Assembly: GCF_004115745.1 (NCBI RefSeq)
Contig: NZ_QXIL01000004.1
Location: forward strand, 95,028-159,027
Length of the DNA stretch: 64,000 nucleotides
Source: Levilactobacillus suantsaii
GTDB lineage: Bacteria > Bacillota > Bacilli > Lactobacillales > Lactobacillaceae
Direction: 5' to 3'
In this document: piece by piece, positions 9,062-16,632 of the stretch
Layout of the letters: every line of letters begins with the position of its first letter
Numbering within the stretch: position 1 is the stretch's first letter
Made by a program: the position numbers and the translations under genes
Notes under the pieces: generated by a model
Databases searched by the model: none
What the model saw: the letters and a program-made list of their open reading frames with translations, nothing else
What the model was told of the DNA's origin: nothing

Positions 9062-9973
9062 ATGAAAATCTCCAAGAAATTTTCGGCTACCGCCGCCTTA
9101 GCGGGGTTGGCACTGGTCCTAAGTGGCTGTGTCCAAACCAAGAACGGTAAGCCTTACGGGTTCGTCTACGACTACCTCGCCGTCCCCGGCCAACACGTGA
9201 TGGACTGGCTGGCCAGCATCTTTTCTGGCAGCTATGGTTGGGCCATTATCATTTTGACCGTGATCGTCCGGATGGTCCTCTTGCCAATCATGGTCAAGCA
9301 AATGCGCAACGCCACGATTCAACAGGAAAAGATCTCGATGATTCGGCCACAAATGGCCGCCTTACAGAAACAACAAAAGGCCGCCAAGACCCAGGAAGAA
9401 CAAGCCGCCGCGGGGCAAGCCATGATGGCGTTGTACCGCAATAACGGTATCAGCATGACTGGTGGAATCGGGTGTTTACCCCTCCTGATCCAAATGCCAA
9501 TCTTTGCCGCTCTGTACGCCGCGATTCGCTACTCTCCGGAATTGTCTAAAGCGGTCTTCATGAACATCCCGCTGGGAAAGGCGAGTTGGATTTTAGCGTT
9601 ATTGTCCTTCCTGTCCTACCTGTTACAAAGTTACCTCTCCATGTTGGGGTTGCCACAGGAACAAAAGAAACAAATGCGCTACACCTTGCTTCTCTCACCC
9701 GTGATGATTCTCTTCTTCACTATGAATTCACCAGCCGGATTAGGGTTATACTTCTTCGTCGGGGGCCTCTTCGCCTGCCTGCAAACGTTGATCATCAACT
9801 TCTATCGGCCACGGATTCGCCGCGAAATTAAGGAAAAGATGAAGGACCAACCGGCACCCGTCATGCCAACGCCAGTCAAACCAGCGGCTAAGCCCGAACA
9901 GGCCGCCGCGGAGACTCACACGCACAACCGCAACCGAAATCGGAACGCGGGTAAGCAACAACATCACCACTAA
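9062..9973 (+). CDS. yidC: Membrane protein insertase YidC/OxaA, lipoprotein type
   Basis: Inserts membrane proteins, alone or with SecYEG. A lipoprotein signal peptide ends in LSGC with the acylated cysteine at residue 23; five hydrophobic segments follow, with the conserved arginine in the first membrane helix (IVRMVLLPIMVKQM) expected in the hydrophilic groove. The cytoplasmic tail is long, basic and His/Asn-rich (HNRNRNRN near the end), as in the YidC2 type of Gram-positive bacteria, where it contacts ribosomes. Length of 303 is normal. The ribosome site AAGGGG is 14 bases from the ATG, longer than ideal. A strong terminator follows. Confidence 0.95.
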   Translation: MKISKKFSATAALAGLALVLSGCVQTKNGKPYGFVYDYLAVPGQHVMDWLASIFSGSYGWAIIILTVIVRMVLLPIMVKQMRNATIQQEKISMIRPQMAALQKQQKAAKTQEEQAAAGQAMMALYRNNGISMTGGIGCLPLLIQMPIFAALYAAIRYSPELSKAVFMNIPLGKASWILALLSFLSYLLQSYLSMLGLPQEQKKQMRYTLLLSPVMILFFTMNSPAGLGLYFFVGGLFACLQTLIINFYRPRIRREIKEKMKDQPAPVMPTPVKPAAKPEQAAAETHTHNRNRNRNAGKQQHHH

Positions 9974-9991
9974 TCATATAACTTGATACTT

Positions 9992-10038
9992 AAAACGGTC
10001 ACCCGTTCTCGTGTTTGGAGAACGGGTGACCGTTTTTT
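9992..10038. terminator. Bidirectional terminator between yidC and the convergent unknown gene
   Basis: AAAACGGTCACCCGTTCTC pairs with GAGAACGGGTGACCGTTTT, a nearly perfect 19-bp stem, followed by TTTTTT on the plus strand. On the minus strand the T run is shorter (TTTT). Confidence 0.9.
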
Positions 10039-10049
10039 GACGTGCTTGA

Positions 10050-10754
10050 CTAATCGTTATTGCGTGAAGAATTGTAACTGGCACTGGCCGCAAAAATCGT
10101 CGACGCGATGGCCCAATTTTTGGCCGCGCGGGCGTTGATCTCGGCTTGATGACTCGATTCGTAAATGGAGTCCGCCTTGCTAATCATTTTATCATGATAA
10201 AGATCGTCTTCTAAAGCGTTGAGCGCTTCCTTCAAGTCATCGGCGCGACCGACGGACACGATGTCGTACAGCCGTGATGGGTACCCGTAATAAAGGTACT
10301 TTGCCGGATAGTTGAACGCCGTACCTAAGCGCTTCAAGTTGGTGTTCGCTTGATTGATCTTTTGGTTGTCCACCGCTAGGACTCGCTGCCACCCCTGACT
10401 CTTGGGCAGCAGGCGGTTGACCTCATCCGCCACGTACTTTGTTTTGATTCGGAAACATAGTGCCGGTAGTCCTACGATTACCAGACAAACGATGAAGCTC
10501 TGAAAAATACCTGTAAAAAAGCCATCTTCCCTGAACACCATCATATAGAAAAGAACCATTAGCACACCAAAGACCGTCCAAAAGCCCTTTTGATATTTTT
10601 CATGGGCTTGTTGTCCCAAACGGGCCTGCCAACTGGACCGATCCTGATTTCTTTTTTGAAGGGTCTGGGCGTACATGTTGAATCCCCGACTTAAAATGGC
10701 TAACGCGTCGAGCAACTCTTGCTTGCTCAGACTATGTATATCTTGTTGTTCCAA
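10050..10754 (-). CDS. Unknown membrane protein with two adjacent helices
   Basis: I do not recognise this 234-residue protein. It has a polar N-terminal region (about 1-55, helical, with LSKQELLDALAIL), two hydrophobic segments at about residues 57-75 and 82-102 joined by a short loop, and a long polar C-terminal region with helical, charged character (DDLKEALNALEDDLYHDK). No signal peptide or enzyme motif is seen, so both soluble parts are probably on the same side of the membrane. The AAGGAGAG site before the ATG supports it as real. It is monocistronic, ends at the shared terminator, and is preceded by a roughly 200-base structured leader. Confidence 0.75.
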   Translation of the reverse strand: MEQQDIHSLSKQELLDALAILSRGFNMYAQTLQKRNQDRSSWQARLGQQAHEKYQKGFWTVFGVLMVLFYMMVFREDGFFTGIFQSFIVCLVIVGLPALCFRIKTKYVADEVNRLLPKSQGWQRVLAVDNQKINQANTNLKRLGTAFNYPAKYLYYGYPSRLYDIVSVGRADDLKEALNALEDDLYHDKMISKADSIYESSHQAEINARAAKNWAIASTIFAASASYNSSRNND

Positions 10755-10978
10755 GGTGAATCTCTCCTTATACCAGCAATTTTATGGTTGCTGCGCTTCA
10801 CCATTAATTGATCATCCCCAGTTTTCAAAAAATGCGAGCACCGTTTGCTGACGAGTCTGGACTCGTCACGGGTGGGCTACCACCTCCTTTGACTGTAACG
10901 TCAACCCCCTTACCCTAACACCTTCTGACCTGTTGACTTTTCAATCTTAATACTATAAGTCTCACCCTTATTCGTCAA
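10755..10978 (-). promoter_or_regulatory. Promoter and structured leader of the unknown membrane protein gene
   Basis: A promoter reads TTGACG at 10978-10973, a 17-base spacer and TAGTAT at 10955-10950, some 200 bases before the start codon. The leader then holds an interrupted palindrome TTGAC-N6-GTCAA, an AGGAGG sequence, a hairpin GGTGG/CCACC, a hairpin GACGAGTC/GACTCGTC and, about 15 bases further, six T. The layout suggests an attenuator or short leader peptide (a 14-codon GTG frame ending in TGA lies here), but no known riboswitch class is recognised. Confidence 0.45.
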
Positions 10979-11005
10979 CCGGCCATCACCGTTAACGTTC
11001 CCCGA

Positions 11006-11049
11006 TAAAAACGGCCACACCTCAGTAAACTACTGACATGTGGCCGTTC
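11006..11049 (-). terminator. Terminator after the ArlRS-like operon
   Basis: ACGGCCACA pairs with TGTGGCCGT across an inner CAGTAG/CTACTG arm, followed by TTTTTATC on the minus strand. It lies about 80 bases past the histidine kinase stop. Confidence 0.8.
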
Positions 11050-11128
11050 ATTTTCTATATTTATGCAGCTAACAATTTCAGGTACTAAACCCGCTAAATC
11101 CCCAATTTCATCATTTTCACGCAGGTGA

Positions 11129-12751
11129 TTAGTCCTTGGGGGACGTATCGTGATTGGTATCGTCTTTAGGCGCATCTTCTAGCAACTCGGACTTGATGCC
11201 CGGAATCCCGTTATTAGCAGCTTGGGCCTGTTGTTTCTTACGTTCGAGTGTTTTCGCCGCTTTGGCCGACAAAATCGGTAATGAGATGCGGAAGACCGAG
11301 CCGTGGCCCACGGCACTCTCAATCGTGATGTTCCCGTGGTAGCCCTCAATCAACCGTTTAGCGATCGACAAGCCTAACCCGTTACCACCCTTAGTCCGGG
11401 AACGCGCCTTATCGACCCGGTAGAACCGGTTGAAGACCCGTTCACGGTTGGCCTGCGAGATGCCTTCCCCGAAGTCTTGGACCGCGATTTCCACGTTGCG
11501 CGTGTCGCGTTCGTAGGACAAGTGGACTTCCTTGCGCGTGGTGGAGTATTTCACCGCGTTATCCAGCAGAATAATCAAAATCTGTTCCAAGTGATTGCGG
11601 TAGATCTGCGCTTGAACCGTCTCGTGGACATCGTCATCCAAGATAAAGATGAAGTCCGGATGAATCATCTTGAAGTTGTCGTAGACTTGGTTGACCACTT
11701 CGGTGACGTCGGTGACGTCGTTGGTAAAGGTGATTTCGATTTGTTCGGCCCGTTGCAAGTCGAGCATCTCTTGGACCAGGCTCTTCATCCGCTTGGTCTC
11801 TTGTAACGAAGCCTGAATCGATTCGTTCAGGACTTCTGGGTCGTCCTTGCCCCACCGGTCGAGCATCTCCATGTGGCCCTGAATGATGGCCACCGGTGTG
11901 CGCAACTCGTGGGACACATCTTCGACGAACTGCTGTTGCTGGTCGATGTAGCGTTGCGTGGTGTCAATCATGTCGTTCAACAGCTCCGTCAAGTCGCCCA
12001 GTTCATCGCTTCGCTTAGATTCGGGAACCCGTTGATCCGTTTGTGGGTCGTCGCGCACCGCATCGATGGTTTCACGAATCGCGTCGATGGGTCGCAAGAG
12101 AAACGACGCTAAAATGTAGCTAAGGACCGCCGCGGCCAACGCCGCAATCAAGCCCAGTACGATAACCACCTGAATCAAAGTGGTCCGGGTCTCACGATAA
12201 TCTTGCAAGGTATCGACGACCTGAACGTATCCAATCGTGCGGTTATTTTTCTTCGAATGGATAGGCGCGCGACCAATCAGGCCGGGGCCGTTTTGAACCC
12301 TTTGGGATCGAACGTGTTGCTTTGTCGCGGCCTTGAAGGTCACGTTCGGGGTATCACGGCTACTGAACAACTGCTGGCCGGCACGATTGTAGACCACAAC
12401 GGTCTGACTGTCACGCGCCAGACTAGTAATCACGGCGTTGTTGTACGGGGTGCGGGGGTCTTTGCCCTGTTGGAACGTAACCGCCTTAGGCCGTAACAGA
12501 CTATTCACACTTTGACTATCCAAGTCTTGACTTTGGGTCTCAAGTTTTTCGATTACCACGTTCAAGGTATCATTGACGTGACTGCGCTCCTGACGCATCA
12601 AAACCGTCATAAAACTGTTGAAAATCAGGATGGCAATGACGCTAAAAATCACCAAAACCGCCGCGGTCGTGGCAATCGTCCACTTCCACTTTAAGGAAAA
12701 ACGGAAGGCCGCTTTTTGCGGTGCTTCCGTTTCAACATCGGGTTCTCTCAT
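11129..12751 (-). CDS. arlS: Sensor histidine kinase, ArlS-like
   Basis: Membrane sensor of a two-component system. Residues about 25-48 form the first membrane helix, followed by an extracytoplasmic sensor region of about 140 residues, a second helix near 190-215 (VVIVLGLIAALAAAVLSYILA), a HAMP linker, and the kinase core: H box DVSHELRTPVAI, N box LDNAVKYST, G boxes DFGEGIS and GNGLGLSIAKRL. The C-terminus is an unusual acidic, low-complexity tail (about 35 residues). The ATG overlaps the regulator stop codon, so the pair is translationally coupled. In relatives ArlRS controls adhesion, autolysis and surface proteins; the signal here is unknown. Confidence 0.9.
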   Translation of the reverse strand: MREPDVETEAPQKAAFRFSLKWKWTIATTAAVLVIFSVIAILIFNSFMTVLMRQERSHVNDTLNVVIEKLETQSQDLDSQSVNSLLRPKAVTFQQGKDPRTPYNNAVITSLARDSQTVVVYNRAGQQLFSSRDTPNVTFKAATKQHVRSQRVQNGPGLIGRAPIHSKKNNRTIGYVQVVDTLQDYRETRTTLIQVVIVLGLIAALAAAVLSYILASFLLRPIDAIRETIDAVRDDPQTDQRVPESKRSDELGDLTELLNDMIDTTQRYIDQQQQFVEDVSHELRTPVAIIQGHMEMLDRWGKDDPEVLNESIQASLQETKRMKSLVQEMLDLQRAEQIEITFTNDVTDVTEVVNQVYDNFKMIHPDFIFILDDDVHETVQAQIYRNHLEQILIILLDNAVKYSTTRKEVHLSYERDTRNVEIAVQDFGEGISQANRERVFNRFYRVDKARSRTKGGNGLGLSIAKRLIEGYHGNITIESAVGHGSVFRISLPILSAKAAKTLERKKQQAQAANNGIPGIKSELLEDAPKDDTNHDTSPKD

Positions 12752-13434
12752 GAACGCATCACGTACCCCGTCCCCCGGACCGTCTGAATGTAGCTCTTCT
12801 GGCCAGGGACATCAATTTTGTTGCGTAAGTACCGGACGTACACGTCCACCACGTTAGTCTCGACTTCGGACTCGTAGCCCCACACCTTGGTGAGTAACAC
12901 GTCTCGAGCCAAAACCACGTTGACGTTTTCCATCAACGCTAGCAGAAGTTCGTATTCCCGCTTGGTCAGATTGATGACCTCGTCGCCGCGGCGCACGATG
13001 CGATTTTCTTTTTCAATGGTCAGGTCCTTGAACTTGACTGTTGTCTGCTTAGTGCTCTTCTGTTCACCTTCAAGGTGAATCCGCCGGAGCAACGCCCGGA
13101 CGCGGGCCAACAGTTCTTCGATGGCAAAGGGCTTAACGATGTAATCATCGGCACCGTGATCTAAACCGGATACTCGGTCAATCACGGAATCTCTGGCCGT
13201 CATCATAATGATAGGCGTACTTTTCATTTCGCGTACCCGCCGAGCCACTTCAATACCGTTCAGTTCGGGTAACATCAGGTCTAATAAGATGACGTCGAAG
13301 TCTTGGGACAACGCTGCGTCCAATCCCGTGCGACCATTAAATTGCACGTTCGTGTCGTATCCTTCGTGCTTGAGTTCCAACTCCACGAAACGAGCGAGAT
13401 TCTTTTCATCTTCAATAATTAAAATTCGACTCAT
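12748..13434 (-). CDS. arlR: Response regulator, OmpR/ArlR type
   Basis: DNA-binding response regulator partnered with the kinase gene it overlaps by 4 bases. The receiver domain (about 1-120) has the acidic pocket EDE near residues 8-10, the phosphoacceptor aspartate in VILLDLMLPELNG, and the conserved threonine and lysine in MMTARD and IVKPF. The winged-helix domain (about 130-228) ends YLRNKIDVPGQKSYIQTVRGTGYVMR. The sequence closely resembles ArlR of Gram-positive cocci, especially YESEVETNVVDVYVRYLRNK. First gene of the operon; the 400-base intergenic region shared with adhP should hold its promoter. Confidence 0.92.
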   Translation of the reverse strand: MSRILIIEDEKNLARFVELELKHEGYDTNVQFNGRTGLDAALSQDFDVILLDLMLPELNGIEVARRVREMKSTPIIMMTARDSVIDRVSGLDHGADDYIVKPFAIEELLARVRALLRRIHLEGEQKSTKQTTVKFKDLTIEKENRIVRRGDEVINLTKREYELLLALMENVNVVLARDVLLTKVWGYESEVETNVVDVYVRYLRNKIDVPGQKSYIQTVRGTGYVMRS

Positions 13435-13659
13435 TACTCTTTAACTCCTCTAGGGCGATTTAGCTGTGTTCGGGAAGCCAATACTCATTAATTCCGCGAA
13501 CAACCGTGATTCATTCCAATATTTAATTTTATCATATTTCACTCTAATTGTGCGGCTTTTACATCACCCTTCTGAGAGAATTCAATTTAGCGTAATTAAT
13601 GAGCAAGCCGCGAAACAGCAACCGGTTGCATACAATTTTTTTGTTATTTTGAAAGGTTC

Positions 13660-13673
13660 AGAAAACGTTTTCT
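13660..13673. promoter_or_regulatory. Candidate CcpA binding site (cre)
   Basis: AGAAAACGTTTTCT is a perfect 14-bp palindrome with the central CG and A/T arms of a cre box. It lies about 100 bases upstream of the adhP -35 box. From the position, activation or remote repression of adhP, or an effect on arlR, are possible. It is a motif match only. Confidence 0.45.
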
Positions 13674-13772
13674 TTCACAAGACAGGAAACTCAACTCCCC
13701 TTGTTATGCGGCCGTATTGGCCCGCATTCATTCAGGGGCACTAAGTTTTTTATTTATTGTTCATTTTTTCAC

Positions 13773-13800
13773 TTGAATTTGCTCACTTTTTAAGTATACT
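13773..13800 (+). promoter_or_regulatory. Promoter of the alcohol dehydrogenase gene
   Basis: TTGAAT and TATACT separated by 16 bases, with the start codon about 36 bases downstream of the -10 box. The -10 box is followed by AGGACT, a string that recurs after two other -10 boxes in this window. Confidence 0.7.
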
Positions 13801-13835
13801 AGGACTGTAGACAAAAAAGAAAAGGGGTTCTTTTC

Positions 13836-14852
13836 ATGAAAGCTGCTGTTATTCGCGATTCTGTTGATGGGTATGTTGATATTAAGGATGTTACCTTACG
13901 GCCAATCACCCACGGTGAAGCCTTAGTCAAGATGGAATATTGTGGTCTCTGTCACACCGACTTACACGTAGCTGCCGGTGACTTTGGCAAGCAACCAGGC
14001 CGGATTATTGGGCACGAAGGTGTCGGTCGGGTCATCCAAGTCGCTGACGACGTGGACAACTTGAAGATTGGTGACCGGGTTTCCATTGCTTGGTTCTTTA
14101 AGGGCTGTGGCCACTGTGAATACTGCTTGACCGGTCGGGAAACGTTGTGCCGCAACGTTAAAAACTCCGGCTTCACGGTTGACGGTGCGATGGCGGAAGA
14201 ATGCATCGTGGACGCTAACTACGCGGTCAAAGTCCCAGAAGGCTTGGATCCCGTTGAAGCCACTTCCCTCACCTGTGCTGGGGTGACCATGTACAAGGCC
14301 TTAAAGGTCGGTGAAACGAAACCCGGTCAATGGGTCGAAGTCGTTGGCTGTGGGGGCTTAGGGAACTTAGCCGTTCAATACGCCCACAACGTCTTCGGTG
14401 CTCACGTGGTTGCCGTTGATGGGAACCCCGACAAATTAGCTGCGGCTAAGAAAGATGGTGCCGAGGTCTTAATCAACCGGCACGACAACAATGTGGCTGA
14501 ACAGATTCAAGAAAAAGTCGGCGGCGTTAACAACGCTCAAATCACGGCCGTTACGCCCGACGCCTTTACCCAATCTGTTAACGCGCTACGTCCCGATGGC
14601 AAGTTAGTTGCCGTGGCCTTACCACAAGGTGACATGCAACTGAACATCGCTAAGACGGTCCTAGACGGTATCTCTGTACGTGGCTCCTTAGTCGGGACCC
14701 GGCAAGACTTAGCCGAAACCTTCCAGTTCGGTGCTGAAGGCAAGGTTCACCCAATCGTTCAAACCCGGCGGTTGGATGAAGTCAACGACATCATCGATGA
14801 AATGAAAGCTAACTCGATCGTTGGCCGGATGGTTGTCGACTTCACTAAATAA
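13836..14852 (+). CDS. adhP: Zinc-dependent alcohol dehydrogenase, AdhP type
   Basis: NAD-dependent medium-chain dehydrogenase that interconverts ethanol and acetaldehyde, helping to reoxidise NADH in fermentation. Catalytic zinc ligands are visible in CGLCHTDLH and GHEGVG; the structural zinc site is [15 protein letters not shown]; the Rossmann segment [14 protein letters not shown] lies near residues 168-181. Length of 338 is typical. AAGGGG precedes the ATG by 9 bases. Codon use looks more biased than in the neighbours (many CGG, GGT and TTA), hinting at high expression. Monocistronic, with its own promoter and a strong terminator. Confidence 0.95.
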   Translation: MKAAVIRDSVDGYVDIKDVTLRPITHGEALVKMEYCGLCHTDLHVAAGDFGKQPGRIIGHEGVGRVIQVADDVDNLKIGDRVSIAWFFKGCGHCEYCLTGRETLCRNVKNSGFTVDGAMAEECIVDANYAVKVPEGLDPVEATSLTCAGVTMYKALKVGETKPGQWVEVVGCGGLGNLAVQYAHNVFGAHVVAVDGNPDKLAAAKKDGAEVLINRHDNNVAEQIQEKVGGVNNAQITAVTPDAFTQSVNALRPDGKLVAVALPQGDMQLNIAKTVLDGISVRGSLVGTRQDLAETFQFGAEGKVHPIVQTRRLDEVNDIIDEMKANSIVGRMVVDFTK

Positions 14853-14876
14853 TCCTATTAATTCATGATAAACCAT

Positions 14877-14914
14877 CAAAGGGAACGAGAAATCAAATTT
14901 CTCGTTCCCTTTTG
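14877..14914 (+). terminator. Terminator after adhP
   Basis: AAAGGGAACGAGAAAT pairs with ATTTCTCGTTCCCTTT with a tiny loop; TTTTG follows. Confidence 0.88.
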
Positions 14915-15028
14915 AGTTGTCTTGGCTTTATGCTATGTCAAAAAGATGGTCGTTCACCATCATCGGGTAATCAAGTACCCTAAAAATTGGCGGCCCATTC
15001 GTCTTAAGAACGAGTGCGATGCCACTGC

Positions 15029-15277
15029 TTATTTTCCGCTGAATTTCCCCGATTCGCCTGTTTTTAACGACTTAGCGTGCGATTGCGTCAGGTGAGACTC
15101 GTGATTATCCCAATCGGTAAACGCGTCTCCAGCTTGGGCCAGCATGGCCAAAACAAAAACTAAACCACCCAAGATATCGCCATGGCGCAAAACAATCAAT
15201 GCTAAAACGACCCACAGCAAAAATATGTAAAAGCTTAAATTGCGATAAAACCGCCAATTGAAATGAATTCGTAGCAT
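15029..15277 (-). CDS. Small unknown membrane protein
   Basis: An 82-residue protein with two hydrophobic stretches (about residues 14-31 and 34-48, SFYIFLLWVVLALIVL and LGGLVFVLAMLAQ) and a polar, charged C-terminal tail. The ribosome site AAGGAG is 9 bases before the ATG, and the gene stands alone between terminators. I do not recognise a family. Confidence 0.6.
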   Translation of the reverse strand: MLRIHFNWRFYRNLSFYIFLLWVVLALIVLRHGDILGGLVFVLAMLAQAGDAFTDWDNHESHLTQSHAKSLKTGESGKFSGK

Positions 15278-15648
15278 GTGACCCGCTCCTTCTTCAAGTT
15301 ATGCCCTAGCTCAAAAATACTTATGCTACCCTAACTTTCAATACCCTCAGTGTACCACGAATCCCAATGGAATTAGCTAAGATTTCCTCCTGTTTTTTCT
15401 ATTTTTTCTTAACTTGCGTGACCAGCTTTAAGGAGCTAATTTATATCTTAGTAGTTCTACAAAATCATCGCCCCCAAATAAAGTAAGCCTAAAATAATTA
15501 AAAAATATATCTCATTTTTCCCTTCGTATTTCTGAAAAACGCCAGTCCTGGCATCAATAGAAAGCTGTATTTCTTAATATTAGCACTTACCCGGTGACGT
15601 TATTAAGCGACGCAAAAACAAACGCTATGTCAATGATTTATGACCATA
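15278..15648. other. Intergenic stretch without recognisable gene
   Basis: AT-rich sequence between the small membrane protein gene and a short repeat. The right half has an open plus-strand frame of about 50 codons running into the repeat ORF but without a start and ribosome site at its beginning. I see no RNA gene. Confidence 0.4.
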
Positions 15649-15718
15649 AAGAAAAGGAACTCTATTCGAAAATGAACTGGATTCCGCTAAAACGCCTCAT
15701 CAACACTGGTTGACCAAG
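15649..15718 (+). repeat. Short dispersed repeat, copy A, with a 13-codon ORF
   Basis: This segment shares AAGAAAAGGAAC, GGATTCC and CCTCATCAACACyGGTTGAC with positions 62113-62172, where y is C or T. On the plus strand it encodes MNWIPLKRLINTG (15672-15713 including the stop); the other copy encodes VNWIPITLLINTG, with GTG as start. Differences outside the central three codons are synonymous. A TCAAC/GTTGA dyad overlaps the end. An AAAAGGA sequence lies 11 bases before the ATG. Confidence 0.6.
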
Positions 15719-15722
15719 AACC

Positions 15723-15762
15723 AAAAAACTCCCAGAAGCCGCGGACTTCATGGGAGTTTTTC
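15723..15762. terminator. Terminator after rpmF
   Basis: AAAACTCCCA pairs with TGGGAGTTTT, with an inner GAAG.../CTTC arm. Minus-strand transcripts end in six T, fitting termination of rpmF; the plus-strand copy also ends in T5. Confidence 0.85.
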
Positions 15763-15769
15763 GTTTGGT

Positions 15770-15961
15770 TTAGTTGTTGCTTGCGTTCTTCGTTGCAACG
15801 ACCTGACGGCCATCGTAGAAGCCACAGCTTGGGCAAACCATGTGAGACTTACGTAATTCTCCACAGTTTGGGCAAGGGGTCAAGCCAGGGACATTCAACT
15901 TAATGTGACCCTGACGCATCCGCTTTTTCGTCTTAGACGTTTTCCGTGCTGGTACAGCCAA
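15770..15961 (-). CDS. rpmF: Ribosomal protein bL32
   Basis: Zinc-ribbon protein of the large ribosomal subunit. The sequence [19 protein letters not shown] is canonical and the zinc ligands are CPNC and CPSC. The start is TTG at 15961, set by an AAAGGAGG site 8 bases upstream; an in-frame ATG at 15970 would overlap that site. Length of 63 is slightly more than the usual 57-60. It follows the YceD gene by 64 bases, the standard yceD-rpmF arrangement. Confidence 0.95.
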   Translation of the reverse strand: MAVPARKTSKTKKRMRQGHIKLNVPGLTPCPNCGELRKSHMVCPSCGFYDGRQVVATKNASNN

Positions 15962-16025
15962 AGAAAACACCTCCTTTAATTAAAATTATCCACTAGTGAA
16001 AAAATTTTTAAGGCTTACAAAGTGA

Positions 16026-16580
16026 CTACTTATCATCCTGATCAGGGAAGAAGTCTTTGAGCTTTGCAAGACGTGGATCAACTGATTGATGTTCCGCCTC
16101 GACCTGATCGAGATCCGCTTCACTGACAACTTGCCAGTCCTGCCCTTCAGGCATTGCGGAACCCTGTTTCTCAGCGTCAGACAGAATGTGCATTGGAATC
16201 TGCAAAATAAGGTTATCACCGACGGCTTTGTTAAAATCAATCACGCCATCGGGGACGACCATCACAACATCGGTCTTCTCAAACCGTTGCGTTGCGGCGG
16301 CGTCCGCGACATAGTACTCAGTCATTTGAAAATCAACTGGTAGCTTCACCGGTGTCAAAGACCGGCTTGACGGTACCGTTAGGACCGCCTTGACCTGCGC
16401 GACGACCACCACATCTCCCCCGGAAACGACGGACACTAAGCCCTTCGTCTTCACCGGACTGAGATCTAAGACCTCATCTCCGTACCGAGCCTTCAAATCA
16501 GCCGTTAAATCTAACGTCTCCTCAAAGGTCAGCGGGTCATTGCGGTGGGTCTTACGTAACTCGGTCAACGACCATTTCAT
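16026..16580 (-). CDS. yceD: YceD family (DUF177) protein
   Basis: A 184-residue soluble protein of the DUF177 family, genetically and genomically tied to rpmF and needed for normal 23S rRNA accumulation in plants and E. coli; its molecular action is not established. The C-terminal part has the family feature DPRLAKLKDFF. Unlike many members, I do not see the paired cysteines that sometimes mark the family. It sits between tmcAL and rpmF, as ylbN does in Bacillus. Confidence 0.88.
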   Translation of the reverse strand: MKWSLTELRKTHRNDPLTFEETLDLTADLKARYGDEVLDLSPVKTKGLVSVVSGGDVVVVAQVKAVLTVPSSRSLTPVKLPVDFQMTEYYVADAAATQRFEKTDVVMVVPDGVIDFNKAVGDNLILQIPMHILSDAEKQGSAMPEGQDWQVVSEADLDQVEAEHQSVDPRLAKLKDFFPDQDDK

Positions 16581-16632
16581 CGTTATCCCTCCAATGCAAC
16601 GTGATAAATTATACCTGTCAACAGATTTGATG

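Larger units (their letters stand above)
13435..13835. other. Divergent intergenic region between arlR and the alcohol dehydrogenase gene
   Basis: This AT-rich 400-base stretch contains the adhP promoter near its right end and a catabolite-response-like palindrome in the middle (listed separately). No convincing small gene is seen; a 92-codon frame inside lacks a ribosome site. The arlR promoter should be in the left part, but I see no strong box. Confidence 0.6.

Noticed and set aside
10975..11175. 66-codon minus-strand frame over the arlS end and its terminator
   Set aside because: Covers the terminator hairpin and the kinase tail in another frame; no ribosome site.
13466..13744. 92-codon plus-strand frame in the arlR-adhP interval
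   Set aside because: No ribosome site; it contains the cre-like palindrome and AT-rich regulatory DNA.
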